This document shows positions 1-11,680 of a stretch of 64,000 nucleotides of DNA, in pieces. Position 1 is the stretch's first letter. Every line of letters begins with the position of its first letter. Source of the stretch: Acheta domesticus (taxonomy: Eukaryota; Arthropoda; Insecta; Orthoptera; Gryllidae); contig JAHLJT010002630.1 in the NCBI GenBank assembly GCA_031308135.1, positions 100,375,608 to 100,439,607 of the forward strand, in the 5' to 3' direction. The position numbers were made by a program, and so were the translations under genes. The notes below the pieces were generated by a model. It did not search any database and was not told where the DNA came from. It was given only the letters and a program-made list of their open reading frames with translations.

Positions 1-23
1 TTTTACTACACAATTTAGTTATA

Positions 24-510
24 GTGCAAGTTCCACAATCTTGTGACACGGCACATATTTATTACCTTGAAGACTTCACAGTAAACCTTAATTCTGGAGT
101 TTCATTGAAATTTAATTTCTTTCGTGTTAACATGGGTGTAATTATTTATTTAGTAGCAGGAGAAACCTCTACAATTTTGGATATGACCAAATGTGTGTTA
201 ATTAAGAGTGATATGACATTATAGGTAAGTTTTTATTTCATATGTAAAAAATTCTACTATGCTACTTCATACAAATACATGTATAAAATAAATGTAAATG
301 TAATAAAATAAATGTAATAAAATAAATGTAAAATACATACATGTATAAAATAAATAATGAATTTCTATTTTAGATTCTTATAAATGGACATACGGTTGTC
401 ACTAATATAGAGAGGAGAATAACATCCTTCACAGATTTTTTATCTGTGTCAATGGGCCAATGGGCAGAAATCAAATGCGAAAACAATTGTGTTCTGGTAT
501 TAAGAAATTA
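24..510 (+). other. Possible exon debris, unrecognised
   Basis: An open frame at 24-224 is followed directly by a good donor (TAG/GTAAGT near 225). A second open stretch starts after an acceptor-like TTTTAG at about 373 and ends at a stop near 510. The first frame ends in TAG exactly at the donor, so a plain two-exon coding model fails. I recognise neither peptide. It could be the decayed 3' end of a gene that starts outside the window, or chance. An imperfect AT-rich tandem (unit like aataaaataaatgt) sits at 267-356 in the putative intron. Confidence 0.2.
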
Positions 511-1172
511 AAATCCAGATCGGAATACTGTCACGTGGACTCCACATTGTGGAGTGGAACAGCGATGAATTGTTGATTGCCACCAGAAAAAGAAAGTGAA
601 AAGTTGGTTGAAAGAATAAAGGTGAAGAAAACTTTACGGAATATGAAAACGAAAACTGAGCGACTGGGAAAGAATGTAAGAGATAAAACATGAAACTAAA
701 ATATTTAACTTATAAGACATTCATTTACACACGGATAAACCTTGTGAAAAAGGTTAGGTTTTCCCCGAAGTTCATTGAAATTAAATAAATCTTAGAATTG
801 TTAAACCCTTCATGAATATTTTCTTAGCAACCGGCAGCAACTAACTTGTATATTTTCTTGGTAACCGGCGTCGACTGACCCACTTGGGCCCAATGAAATT
901 TGTGGATTATCAACCGAGATAAGTTCCTTCTCTCGCCGCGTGATGTCGCTGAAGTCGAAAGGGTCTAGTTTTGTTGTCTTATTTTTCAAGTAGCTGCCGA
1001 CGTTTTTCGTACATACCCCCACCACCCCTCCAACACCGGAGTTGAATCTCCACATTGTAGACTTCGTGGTTAGTGGTTTCATGGGTGAATATTAATCCAT
1101 GGCAATTCTTTCTGGTTTTATTCGTTTTCGAAAGAACGCACGTACAGGCAAGAAAAATCGAATAATTTCATT
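511..1172. other. Non-genic interval
   Basis: No supported gene. Two imperfect direct repeats of about 35 bp (around 815-850 and 850-885, both with cttRGcaaccgg or cttggtaaccgg cores) and a GC-richer patch at 830-1080. The open frames here have no domain or codon signal. Confidence 0.4.
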
Positions 1173-1280
1173 TTAAGTAACAATCATATTTACTTTAAGA
1201 AACAATCGCATTTACTTTATGGAACAATCAAATACACTGTATGGAACAATCTCATTTATTTTCAGAAACGATCATTTACT
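1173..1280. repeat. 22-bp minisatellite, about 5 units
   Basis: Units begin at 1173, 1195, 1217, 1239 and 1261. Each has the form ttaagRaacaatcNNatttact. The last unit is shortened to about 20 bp. Spacing is exactly 22 bp for the first four units. Confidence 0.8.
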
Positions 1281-1777
1281 ATTTTCTGTTCATGATTTTC
1301 AATAACTATTAATTTACTATGCCAGTATTGCCGCATATGGAGGAGGATACAATGGGTGAATACCATGAAGTGTTAATCCATGAGGATACTTGGGTTTTTA
1401 TTTCTTGGTGCGTGAGGGCCTATCTCCATGATCGAATGTCCCACGGCATAAATAATATGGTTGCTCTGTGGACCCTTATGAAACCAGTGAAACAATGAAC
1501 TGTGAACAGCGAAGATAGTATATCGAGACGAGTGAGTATAAATATTAATACCACCATAATCGAACGGAATTAAAAGTAACGCCAGATTCATTACCGTTCC
1601 AAACTCATGAAGAATTACACTTCGCATTACACTTAGGGCACTTCAGACAACGTATTTGCAAATATGCACCATACTCATATTAGAGGCGAACACAATACGT
1701 ATGTTTCAAAGTAAATTGAAAGCTTTCCTGCTTAACACCATGATCTACAGTGTGAAGGAATATACAAATCACAACTC
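1281..1777. other. Non-genic interval
   Basis: AT-rich sequence with no recognisable gene, terminal repeats or tandem structure. Confidence 0.4.
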
Positions 1778-2034
1778 TATACTGCGATTTTTCTAAGAGC
1801 GACCCTCAAGGCCACTCAAATCCCATCTTCGCCATGGAATATGTCACGGCATTTCGCGTCTTTCTCAGTCGTTCCGCTAGGTTTCGCACGATCGCGACCG
1901 TATGCAGCAGTGCTTGCGATCATGCGACTTCTACCGGCAAGACCGAGAAAAGACGCGAAATGCCGTAACATATTCCATCGCGAAGATGGGATTTGAGTGG
2001 CCTTGAGGGTCGCTGTTAGAAAAATCGCAGTATA
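1778..2034. repeat. Near-perfect 257-bp palindrome (foldback/MITE-like)
   Basis: The sequence from TATACTGCG at 1778 is mirrored by CGCAGTATA ending at 2034. The arms (gcgaccctcaaggccactca and so on) match almost perfectly for about 85 bp each, then diverge toward the centre near 1906. No target duplication longer than TATA is evident. The inner part (about 1856-1985) aligns without gaps to 35585-35710, the centre of the zinc-finger promoter, at roughly 75% identity. The outer arms are not shared. It is either a foldback element or a second copy of a bidirectional promoter core. Confidence 0.8.
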
Positions 2035-2299
2035 CTTCCCATAACAAAATATAAATAAACAAAAACTTCTTATCCCATTTTACTTTCTGTTTCGTGTTAA
2101 CTGTTCGAGCTGGAGCAAAGAAAAAAAGACTACCATATACTGTCCTGCCTCTTGCCATATTATATTCCAGTTGATGTAGAAGGCCAATCTCCGACCAAAA
2201 TTCTATTTCCTTCAACCTTAATTTGACAGATACATTAGGCTCTATTAACAATAATGTTAAATCATTTTTAAATGAATACTACTTACTTATTTACTACTA

Positions 2300-4570
2300 C
2301 TACCACTTTTTTACTTTCCCGTATACGTACGTATACACGGAGAGATAATACGTAGTATAGGGAAAGTTATGTAATGCTGCGCGAAAAAATGGCCTATTTT
2401 CGGCGGAAAAAAATTAATTGCCGGGCCGTGAAAACGAATAAGTGGATAAAACCAGTTGCTAAATTAAGAAAAAAATCCCTTAACACGTAGTGTGGTCAAA
2501 ATCAATGATTTGTTGCTTCTTTATACTTAAAAATCGATTGACTGCATTCCGTCCGTCTGTGGTCAACGCTGGCACCTAAACCGTTCGGTCGATTTTCTTC
2601 AAAATTGATATTCCCCAGTCGATCTGATTCTAGTCGAAGCTTTGTGATTTTGAAAAAGATTCTTTAAAATTTGGGGGTACTTTATATGAAGCCCCCCGGG
2701 GATTTTCAACATTTTCTCAAAAACGGCTTCAAATTTTTTCTTTAAATTTCTTGTATGAATAGAGGAAAATACACTTTTTAACATGGCATAGGTCCGATTT
2801 TCACGTACGGCTCTGAATTTTCGAAAATTGTGAAAGTTTGAATTTTTTTCGGCGTCTTTCTCCAACTACAAAATTGAAGATAGAGATTTTTCTTCAAATA
2901 AAATTTGTTCTGCATATTGAGTTCTTTAATAAAGCTCATGTAAATGTTTTTCACAATTTTGGTAGTTTTCGTGCAATATTGCGTGCAATGTGTGCAATTT
3001 TAAAAAATTACAAAAACAAAATTTTCTCAAAAACGGCTCCAAATTTTTTCTTTAAACTTTTGGTAGGGATAGTGGTAAATGTACTCTATCAGTGACATAA
3101 AAGCCATTTTGGTCTATCGGTTGGATTTTTCAAAAATTACCAAAATGTAAATTTTTTTACTTGTCTCTCACGTCGTTAATATTTACATTATCGGCGATTT
3201 TTTAACATTATTATATTTACGAGTATATATGCTTTAAATAATGTCAAGTAAAGTTTCTCGAAAACACTACCGTTTTCTGTGAAAAGTAGCTCAAATTTCG
3301 GCATTTTCAAAAAATCCTCAAACTTCATTTTCTCGTATATGGCTGCAATTTTTTTCTTGAAACTTTTCGTAACGGATAGTGCTAATTACACACATTAGTA
3401 GAGCGTGAAGTTTGTTTTGAGTTTTTTTGTTTTTTTCAAAAATTATATAAATGTAAATTTTTTGAAAGATCTCTCACATCTTTAATATGCACATTATCCG
3501 CAATTTGTAAAGATGATTATATTTGTGAGTGTAAGTGCTTCAAATAACTTCAAATAAAGTATTTTCAAAACTCAAAAATTTTCTGTGAAAATGAGCTTCA
3601 AATTTCGCATTTTTAGTAGTGCTAAAACGCCATTTTCTCTTAAACGGCACATAATTTTTAAAAGAAAATTGCCATTTACGGCTAGGTTTTTGTGTTCTTT
3701 AATATTCTAAAATTAATGTTTCTGTTCTACCAATTGGAAACCGAAAAATTAAGAAAATGACAAAAAAATGTACTTTTGGCGATGATAGATGGTAGCTGGC
3801 AAGAAAGAGTATGCGGTAATTCCGAATATTGACAAATAAATAAATAAAATAAATACGGTCATGCTTAATTTTTTCAAAATACGAGTAGTTTTTCTTTAAT
3901 TTTGTGACAAACGTAATAGGCCGCTGTAAATTTACTGCGCTTCGGACAGCTGGATGCGTCGTAAATTAGAATGTGCAATTTTGTATATTATTTCTTTCTT
4001 CGTTTCTTACATTCGAACTTTGTTATAGACTTACACATTAATATTTTAGAAATTGTTTATTTTGAAATATTTGAAATAAGTAAAAAGAATTAATAGCTCT
4101 CAGAATAGCGACAATGCAGGGTCTGCAACAATGGAATTCACTTTGCTCTCGCGAATATCTCTGAATTAGTGTCATTGTGACCTAATGGAGCTGTATGAAA
4201 AGGAGTTATAATTGTCTAATTTATGTTGATATTTGGAGGCAAATACTTAGTTTTGCACCAAATGCTGTACCATTTGTAGTGAGTAGAGAATTTGTTGCAT
4301 GGTTTTAAAATACTCTTCCCTAATCATGGCCCAATGGAAGGCATTTCTATATTTCCAGGGTATCAGGCTTCTTTTTCCAATACAGGGTTACAAAACTTTT
4401 GCATTCTATTTTTGTGAAGTTGTAGAATTCACATAGTTCTGACAACACTGCAATGGAAATAGTGAGTTCCAAGCGAAGATGTTAGTAGCGCGTAAAGTGC
4501 TATATTTCAGTACTACTTAGCTGTTTCCTCTAATACGGGAAAGTAAGTGCTGTTGTAGCACCACTAGTTC
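2300..4570 (+). repeat. Dispersed repeat family A, copy 1 (interrupted)
   Basis: The left end has ACTTTCCCGTAT (about 2312) and the right end ATACGGGAAAGT followed by gcaccactagt (about 4535-4562); these form an inverted pair. The body is AT-rich with recurring modules such as ttctcaaaaacggct and ccatctatcgccgcc. Homologous segments lie at about 20.7, 22.3-24.4, 25.7-26.1, 34.4, 42.6-44.0, 49.4, 52.9-54.1 and 60.5 kb. About 700 bp (3830-4530) interrupts this copy. No coding capacity was recognised. It is probably a non-autonomous DNA element of unassigned class. Confidence 0.55.
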
Positions 4571-4659
4571 TTACTACTAGTACTTACTTTCTATTTACTT
4601 ACTACCGCCGCCGCCGCCACCGCTACCACCACCACTACTATCACTAATCACAAGAATTG

Positions 4660-4775
4660 TAATTCAGCTGTGAGAATAATGACACTAATTCGATCAAGGT
4701 TTTTTGCCCAGTTTCCGTTGATCCTTTGAGCAAATGCTGAGATGGTCCCCTTGCTTTGATTCTCGACAGTAAATG
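4660..4775 (-). repeat. Short dispersed fragment shared with 37340-37450
   Basis: The sequence around gaccatctcagcatttgctc (reverse strand here) recurs in opposite orientation at 37340-37450 with high identity over about 100 bp. Its source is not recognised; it may be a fragment of a retroelement. Confidence 0.5.
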
Positions 4776-4903
4776 TATGTTCACTCTGCCCAAGTATTCT
4801 TGGGCAACCACGTGCTTACCTGAATAATACCAAAGAGAACAAAGAATTCTAAAAAAAGCGTACCCCCGGATAAGATGGTAAAAAGCTCCCCTCGACCAAA
4901 TTA

Positions 4904-5876
4904 CGAAGGGTGTTTTTTTTTCAACCTCCGATAGCTCATAAAAACAATACAAATGTAAATAACAAAATGAATTTATTACCAAATGTTATGTACAAATATG
5001 GTTACTTTTTGACATAGTCACCGTGAAGATTCAGGCATTTGTCATATCTATGGAAGAGATTTCCAATCCCCTCTGCGTAGAATGTTGCCGTCAGTGAGTT
5101 GAGATGGTCCTTGACAATGTTTTGAAGTTCCTCTGTATTCTGGAAGCTCTGCCCTCGTAGCCACTTTTTCAGTTCAGGAAACAGATGTAAATTGATTGGT
5201 GCTAAATCGAGGCTATATGCTGGATGTTCAAAAACTTCCCATCGAAATTGCTCAAGACGTCGTTGGGTTACAGCAGCACTGTGAGGGCGAGCATTGTCAT
5301 GAATCAGAAGAACTCCAGATGTCAGCATGCTTCGTCTTTTGTTTTGAATGACTCTCCGTAATCGTTGTAAAGTGTGACAATAAACAGCTGCATTGATTGT
5401 AGACCCCGGTTCCATGAATTCAATAATCAACACTCCCTTTTGGTCCCAAAACACTGTAGCCATAACTTTTCTGTTGTTGAATGTTTGTTTGAACTTTTTC
5501 GGTTTGTTTGGTTAGTGTGAGTGCATCCATTGTTGTGACTGTTATTTTGTTTCTGGAGTGCAATACTGAATCCAGGTCTCATCTCCAGTCACCATAGATT
5601 TCAAAAAATGCAATAGATTTCAAAAAATTTCAGCTGCAGTATCCCTACTGCTTGAAGAAATCGAATTACACTGCGCAATTCGCACTTGGCGGGAGCATCA
5701 ATTGTAGCAGCCATGTTTATGTGTCTGCAACTCAGCTGGAAATCGCGTAATGACGATGCTAGTGGCAGAAATTATAGAGGAGGAAATGCGCTGTCGCCTT
5801 CTGCGCATCCCCGCCTCCCACCACTCACGTGATTATTTTTATGAGCTATCGGAGGTTGAAAAAAAAACACCCCTCG
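4904..5876 (-). mobile_element. Internally deleted mariner (Tc1/mariner) element
   Basis: Near-identical terminal inverted repeats of 41 bp, 4904-4944 and 5836-5876 (start CGARGGGTG, then a T run and caacctccgatagctcataa), are flanked by TA at 4902-4903 and 5877-5878. The length of 973 bp is about 300 bp short of a typical mariner. The N-terminal DNA-binding half of the transposase is missing. Confidence 0.93.
5002..5585 (-). pseudogene. Mariner transposase, C-terminal half, inactive
   Basis: The open frame 5002-5463 encodes 153 residues of the mariner catalytic domain. HDNARPHSA carries the second catalytic Asp. After the usual 34-residue spacing the third acidic position reads Asn (APINLHLF instead of a SD-type motif), so the D,D34D triad is broken. 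Upstream in the same frame the first-Asp motif VTGDETWIQYCTPETK survives at about 5530-5585, with an in-frame stop after it. Tc1/mariner transposases cut and paste at TA. This copy cannot act because of the missing N-terminus, the stop and the lost catalytic residue. Confidence 0.92.
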
Positions 5877-5878
5877 TA

Positions 5879-6929
5879 CATATGAGTGATTACACTAGAA
5901 TTCTAACTTAAAAATAACATTTTTGAAAGGTTTCTTAGCCCCCTTCCCCCCACCCACATCCCTATACAGCCAAAAAGGTGTTTTTTTAATTTCAATTTTT
6001 TTCGTCAACGTAACACTATTTTATCAGACTGAAAAAAATATGATAAATAAGAACACAATTTGTACTATCAGAAAAACATTTTTCAATATTTTCTTAGGAC
6101 CAAATTCAAACACAAAAAAATAACAAGAAATATTTTTTACTGTCTTAGAAGCCTGGAGAATGCTCGAAAAAACTGTCAGAAGTTTCTCTTAAAACACAAA
6201 TTGTTGTACATTTTTTTCAGATTTTTTCGATTGCTGGGCTACAGTTAAAAAAATAAAATCCACTTCCAGCCTTTAAAACACCTTGACTTTCAATATACTT
6301 TGAAAATGACTGCAACAGTTCTGTGCATTTATTTTAGTGTTTATTATACATTTGTATACCATACTGAAGCACCCAGGAATATTTTCACTTTGGAATAGAG
6401 TTAAAAATCTCCTTTAGCACAAATGAAGTCCATACTAGATCTCGATTAACAAGCCATTCAAAGTTCTTGAAATTAAATAACTATTTTTCATGAAGAACTC
6501 TTAATAGCATACCGTACAATAAGGTGGAACATATTGTATCCGAAGCTCTGAAGAAAATAATTACAATTTCTTTCCACAATGACACATTTAGTTACCAATT
6601 TCTTTAAATTCAAGCCAAGAAGATTAACAAATTTTCTAAATATATTCTGCTGGTCTGCAGCCAAACGGGAGGAAATCACTGTCAAGTCTGTTTTAGATTA
6701 TCTAAATCTCTAGATCAAGATCCGATATAAATATTTTTCAAGTGTGAACAACATATCTTGGGGTTCGGTGCTAAAAACATTAGGTTACTGTGCATTAATT
6801 CTTTACAAAGCTGATCTTAAAGGGAGTTATAACATTACATTGTTAAAATATATAATTACCATTGTTCTCCAACCCTTCTCTCCTATATTATTTCAGTAGT
6901 ATCCATATTCTATGCGGCTATCCCAGGCA
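5879..6929. other. Non-genic AT-rich interval
   Basis: No gene, terminal repeats or RNA feature recognised. Poly-A/T runs and short spurious frames only. Confidence 0.4.
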
Positions 6930-7215
6930 GTCAATCTTTATAAATAAGATCTCTAAAAATGAGAATTTCACGGACGTGACAAATTACGCTTTGACTTTAA
7001 AAATGTGAAGGATTTGTTAAAAACTCTAAACAATGTAAAATGCAACCCGCAACACTCGACAGCATTGTCAATGTCTGTATAGTTAAATAACTCCTAAACG
7101 AAGCATTATAGGGTTTTAAAACTTGAAATTTTGAGTCCAAAGGCTTCAAAGAAATGATCCTCACATCGTAAACTACAAAATTAGATATTACTTCTAATTT
7201 TATTACATTTGTTCT
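6930..7215 (+). repeat. Repeat family B, copy 1
   Basis: About 280 bp similar to 10705-10975 in the same orientation and to 58285-58560 in the opposite orientation. Landmarks are gagaatttcacggacgtg, caggatttgttRaaaa and ttaaataactcctaaacgaag. No coding potential. This copy lies outside the inverted duplication and is the most diverged of the three. Confidence 0.7.
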
Positions 7216-7293
7216 GGCCTGACGCTTATCCACACAATCAATACCACATAACAGGCCTCGGCGTAAAGACCGTGAACTAAGTCAAACCATAAC

Positions 7294-7469
7294 TGTACGG
7301 ATTACCTCCAGGGTTTGGGTGAACACTTAATAACAACACTTTATGTAAGTCACAAATGCACACGTAACTATGTGTTTATTCATGCTCACCATACAATACT
7401 GACTGACTCGTCATGCCTCGTGTTACAGAGATGTGCTACTCGATACATCGATACACGGTTATCGTTACA
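7294..7469 (-). repeat. Probable Gypsy-type 3' LTR (176 bp)
   Basis: Reading the minus strand, a polypurine tract (gagaagggaga) at about 7470-7481 is followed by TGTAACGAT, the typical start of an LTR, ending in ...CCGTACA at 7294 (TG...CA). An AATAAA signal lies inside. It sits just downstream of the integrase remnant, as expected for a 3' LTR. No matching 5' LTR was found. Confidence 0.6.
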
Positions 7470-7749
7470 TCTCCCTTCTCAAAATAAAAATTATTATTTA
7501 TCTTTGATTATTTCATACATTGAAATTGTGAATCAAACACAACACTCTTTATTTTTTGAAGAACTTTAAACATTAAAACTTAAGAACATTAAAAGCTATA
7601 AATTTTAGACAAACATTAACCAATACATTTCATGATCAATTATTTTTAATACAGGTTAATATTCACAAGTTTAATCCACAAACTGGTCTTACAGTTCTGC
7701 CATATCTTGATATGTATTTGGATGAATCTAAAGAAGATTGCTTTATTGC

Positions 7750-9240
7750 ATTATTCTCTACTAAGGTTGACTTAACTAGAGTTTTTCCTCTGTTGAGATC
7801 ATCTGGATTTGTGACGGGTAGATCTTTCGTGCATATTTGCTGTTGGATATTGAATTGTACACTACATTATCCCGTCTCTATCTTTGTGTGGTTCCACCTA
7901 TAAGTTCGTAGTAATTGGTGTTTGTTTGGTAGTTGTGCCTTCGATCTTCGTTGGTCTGATGAAACTGGTGTTTCGTCGCATAATCGTTCCATCATCTTTC
8001 TGAATCATATAAGAACGATCAGTAACTGGATGCAATATTTTGCCAGAATACCACTTGTTATCTGTGTCCCTGATAAAGATTTTCGCGTCATTTCGATATC
8101 TTTGTGACTCGCTCCGTTATCAGAAGATTTCTTCTGTTGGGATGGCTTTTTCTGAAGCTTCTGTGAAACGTTGGTCTGTAGTTTAGGCTGAAGATGATTG
8201 TTGGAAAGAGAAATTGGTGTTCTCGTATTCCTTCCGAATACCCTTCAAGATGGTGATGGTGTAAGTTCTTGATCTCGAGGTGTGATTTTCGATATTAGTA
8301 ATGCCAGTTGATTTTCACAACTGATGTCACATCATTTCACTAGTCGTTTTGCAATGTACTCGTACTTTTCAGCTAATCCATTTGACCTTGCAAGATGAGA
8401 GCTCGATGTAACAAGTTTAAAGTTCTATTCCTTCGCGAATTTTGCAAATTCTCTCGATGAATATACTGCGTTGTCAGAATGAAATTCTTGTGGAACTCCA
8501 TGAGTTGCAAACAAAAACTTTTTAATTGACTTATTTTTGATGCTCTTGTCCTGGTCATTTTCTGTACTTCATAGTATCCGCTGTCTACAAGAACAAGATA
8601 GCCGTTGCTCTTGTAAGAAAACACTTCTGACGATACTATTTCGAAAGGTATATTGGGTATTCTCTTCATGATGATTGTTTCCTTGTCCGGTTTACGCTGT
8701 GTATGTTGACAGGTTTTGCACAATTCTACCAATCTGAAAACATACTTTGTTCGACTTTCCCAAAATATGAATCGTCTAGATCTTCTGAGAGTTGCTTGTA
8801 TGCCTGGATGAATTACTTTCAGAACTCTGGATCTTTCGTTTTCGGGGACAAACCCGGAAAATCCTTTGAAAATAAGCCTGTCGCAATGTGATAATTCGTC
8901 TCGAAAGATGAAGATGAATATCTGCGGTACTTGAAGTACGTCGTCAGGCCATCATCATGAGTTCGTTCATTACGAGTGCCTGGCAGGTTGGATCTTCGAG
9001 TGTCGATCTTCTGAAATCTTCAGTGACGCTTTCAGACATTGATAAAACCATTAGAACCTGAAGTTCCTCCTCATCCTCTTCATAGGAATCTTCACAATCT
9101 CTGCTGAGAGTATCAGAAATTTTCAATTCGCTTCCTTTCTTGTATATTATGTTAAGACTACTCCTTCATATCTAGCAATATTCTTCGTGGTCTCGGTGGT
9201 GCATTCACGAGTGTTTTTGCCAAATTGTTTCTAAAAGTTT
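7750..9240 (-). pseudogene. Gypsy (Ty3) pol remnant: RNase H end and integrase
   Basis: On the minus strand, in several frames, there are ISDTLSRD (end of RNase H, near 9120), the C-x2-C part of the integrase zinc domain (CKTCQHTQ, near 8715), the integrase core start (IPFEIVSSEVF...YLVLVDSGYYEV), a shifted-frame GVPQEFHSDNA with a later SNG*AEK (core Asp and Glu, near 8370-8490), and a C-terminal tail with many stops. The order matches Ty3/Gypsy pol. Frameshifts and stops make it inactive. Confidence 0.85.
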
Positions 9241-9879
9241 ACAGTCAATCTCGGCTTCTATTTCTTACCCCAAACATAGTCAAAACATTTTAAGAATCTC
9301 GAATCTTAATGAGCAGTTAGGGTAGTAAAAGCGTTTCGTCTTAGTTCAAGACTCATTAGACAGGCTTTCAGTCTGTGACGCTGTATGAACAATATGCTCT
9401 GTAGGTTCGTACACCCGATGTTGCAAGTAAGCAATGGTTATGCAACGATGTTGCACCGAGCAGGCAGCGACGGTGTTGCACAGAGGAAGAGACTACATCT
9501 TGCAAGAACGCTCCTCTACGGCAGCTAGCCATAAAGCATGTTCTACGTTCTACGCATCACTCACTCGCTTGATACATTTGTACCGTTCTATCATAGATTA
9601 GGTCCGTAGTGCATAGTAATCTTTTATATAATCTATCATCTTATATGCCACTGGCAATTTTGTCTCATAGCATTCGTTTTTCTAGTCCACCAAAATTGCA
9701 TTTTCTCGCTTGTGTTATTAGAATAAAAAAACTGTTCAGTTTTCATATGATTCTTGTACTATTTTATGAAAAACTTATGCTTCATATGTTTCATTTACTT
9801 TTGACACAAAGTAATTGTTGAATTTTGACATAATTACATGCATAATATTTGTTTGTCGATCTTCTATGAGGTTAAAAGA
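9241..9879. other. Sequence between gag and pol remnants
   Basis: No recognisable coding sequence. It includes a patch at 9420-9530 with repeated gatgttgcaMSgagc-like motifs. It is probably element interior or a replacement of it. Confidence 0.3.
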
Positions 9880-10098
9880 CTAAAATATTTTTTCGGCTTT
9901 ATAATCTATTGTTGTCCTAGATATGGCGGCTTGGACTTCGGGCGGTTCTTTATACAACTGTGTTGCTGTTGAGTACCAGTTGTACGACACTTTCCACGTT
10001 TTCCATTCCTGTGCCATGATTTTACCAAATACTAGGGGTTTCGGTTGCCGAATGTTTATGCGATGGACAAACCTCTGATCTTGCACGTTTTCTTCCAT
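9880..10098 (-). pseudogene. Gypsy gag-like N-terminus
   Basis: The 72-residue frame starts MEENVQDQRFVHRINIRQPK and continues with PLVF...AQEWKTWKVSYNWYSTATQ, the pattern of arthropod Gypsy gag-like starts (a proline-rich lead, then a W-x2-W core). It is co-oriented with the pol remnant 650 bp downstream and is therefore probably the 5' end of the same element after internal deletion. Confidence 0.6.
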
Positions 10099-10704
10099 GG
10101 TGGGTGTTTTACTTCTACCAGTATTTTCGTTAGCAGTGATTCGGTCACATTTTCAAGTCAGCGTGTTCGGTCAGGATATTGCATTTGCAAGAAAATTTGC
10201 AGCAAATGAATTGAACTATTAGCAAGCAAACTTATTAATTTAACTAGTTAAATTTATTACTAAGAAAATTGTTTTATTAATCATGGGAAAAGTGTTACAG
10301 ATACAATGCTGATTTTTCTGCTTTCTGCAGTATTTTTTTTATTCCCCTCACACATATATTTTTTAGGAAATCTTCATATGTCATCTCTCCACAGCTACGA
10401 AGAGTTTTAAAATGTTCTCGGCGTATGAGATAAGTCCAGAGCAATACCAAACACAGCAGAATATTTTTAAGTGTGCTAAGGCAAAATACAAAACATTGCA
10501 GGAATGAGATTGCATATGTTCATTAATGTTGGATGGAATTTGTATTAAATATTTCTTAGACAACAAAGGTGGAATTATATTTGAAAGACCATACAATAGT
10601 AAAGATGTTGCTATATCTCATATATCGTTGTTTATTACATAATCTCCTCTCCTGTTAGTACTTTTTCCCTTGTGTACATGAATTTCGTGGCTCTGACCTA
10701 CAAC

Positions 10705-10975
10705 CAATCTTTTAAATGAGGTCTCTAAAGAAAGAGAATTTCACGGAGACGTGGCGAACTGTACTTTGACTTCAGAAATATGCAGGATTTGTTGAAAAAA
10801 GCGCAAATAATACATCAAATGCATCCTCCAACACTGGCAGACTTTTAAAAATCTATTTAGTTTATTAACTCCTAAACGAAGAATTCTAGGGACATAAAAT
10901 CTGGAATTTTGTGGAAAAGGGCCGTACAGAAACGTTCTTCGCACCGTCATCTACAGAATGAGAGCTTCTTGAACA
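10705..10975 (+). repeat. Repeat family B, copy 2
   Basis: Near the outer end of the left arm. It is mirrored by the copy at 58285-58560 and is similar to copy 1 at 6930-7215 in the same orientation. Its presence just at the arm boundary makes it a candidate breakpoint sequence. Confidence 0.7.
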
Positions 10976-11680
10976 TGTAACGTTCTGCTGATCCGGCGTA
11001 TCTCGATGCAGCCCCACCTACTCGGCGACATGCAGGACCTGCAACTATAGGTGAAATAAAATTATTTTCTTCATATTTTAGGAGATTAAACTGCACAAGT
11101 GTACCTCTTGGTTCGGTAATAATGATCAATAATGTTCTAAAGGACAGCCTAGCACTTACACGATGCTCTATTCGCACATGGCCAACTTACGTAGCTTTCT
11201 CACGTGTAAAATCTTTTCTAATAGTTTCGTGACTGCCAATCAAGGAAAGCGAAAAGCTAAATGTCAAGGAAGATTGTATAATTACTTTACCTTTTGTTTT
11301 TCAGGAAAAGTGGTTAATTGTTCCAAAACCATACTTCTGAATAAATCTTTATTAAAAATTTGTTTTCATATATTTTCATTCTTTTAATTTTATTTGATAT
11401 TCTATAAATGCATGGCAAGTTAGTTTTACAGTTTTCAACAAATTAACGCGTTTGTTAACAAATTTCTGTCTTAATATGAAAAAAAGCATAGGGAAAAGAC
11501 AAGAACATATTAAGGGAGAGTTCTCGCACGGGTACGCTAGTGTTTTTTATTTCTAATTATTCAAAATCAACATTTCAAATCTTCATGAGTTAAGAATTGT
11601 CAGTACTCTAGACGTTCTGTAGCAATGGTTGTTGGTACAAGGACTTCCCACAATTTTTAAATAACAATCGCCGTGAGCGG
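10976..11680. other. Arm sequence without a gene (left)
   Basis: Pairs with 57600-58285 (for example tacgtagctttctc at 11189 mirrors gagaaagctacgta near 58070). It is AT-rich with no coding signal. Confidence 0.5.

Noticed and set aside
1931..2251. 106-residue minus-strand frame
   Set aside because: Lies partly in the palindrome arm; no conserved features.
4599..4650. Trinucleotide (ccg/cca) run as part of a coding region
   Set aside because: Short, imperfect and next to the family A end; no open frame with domain support.
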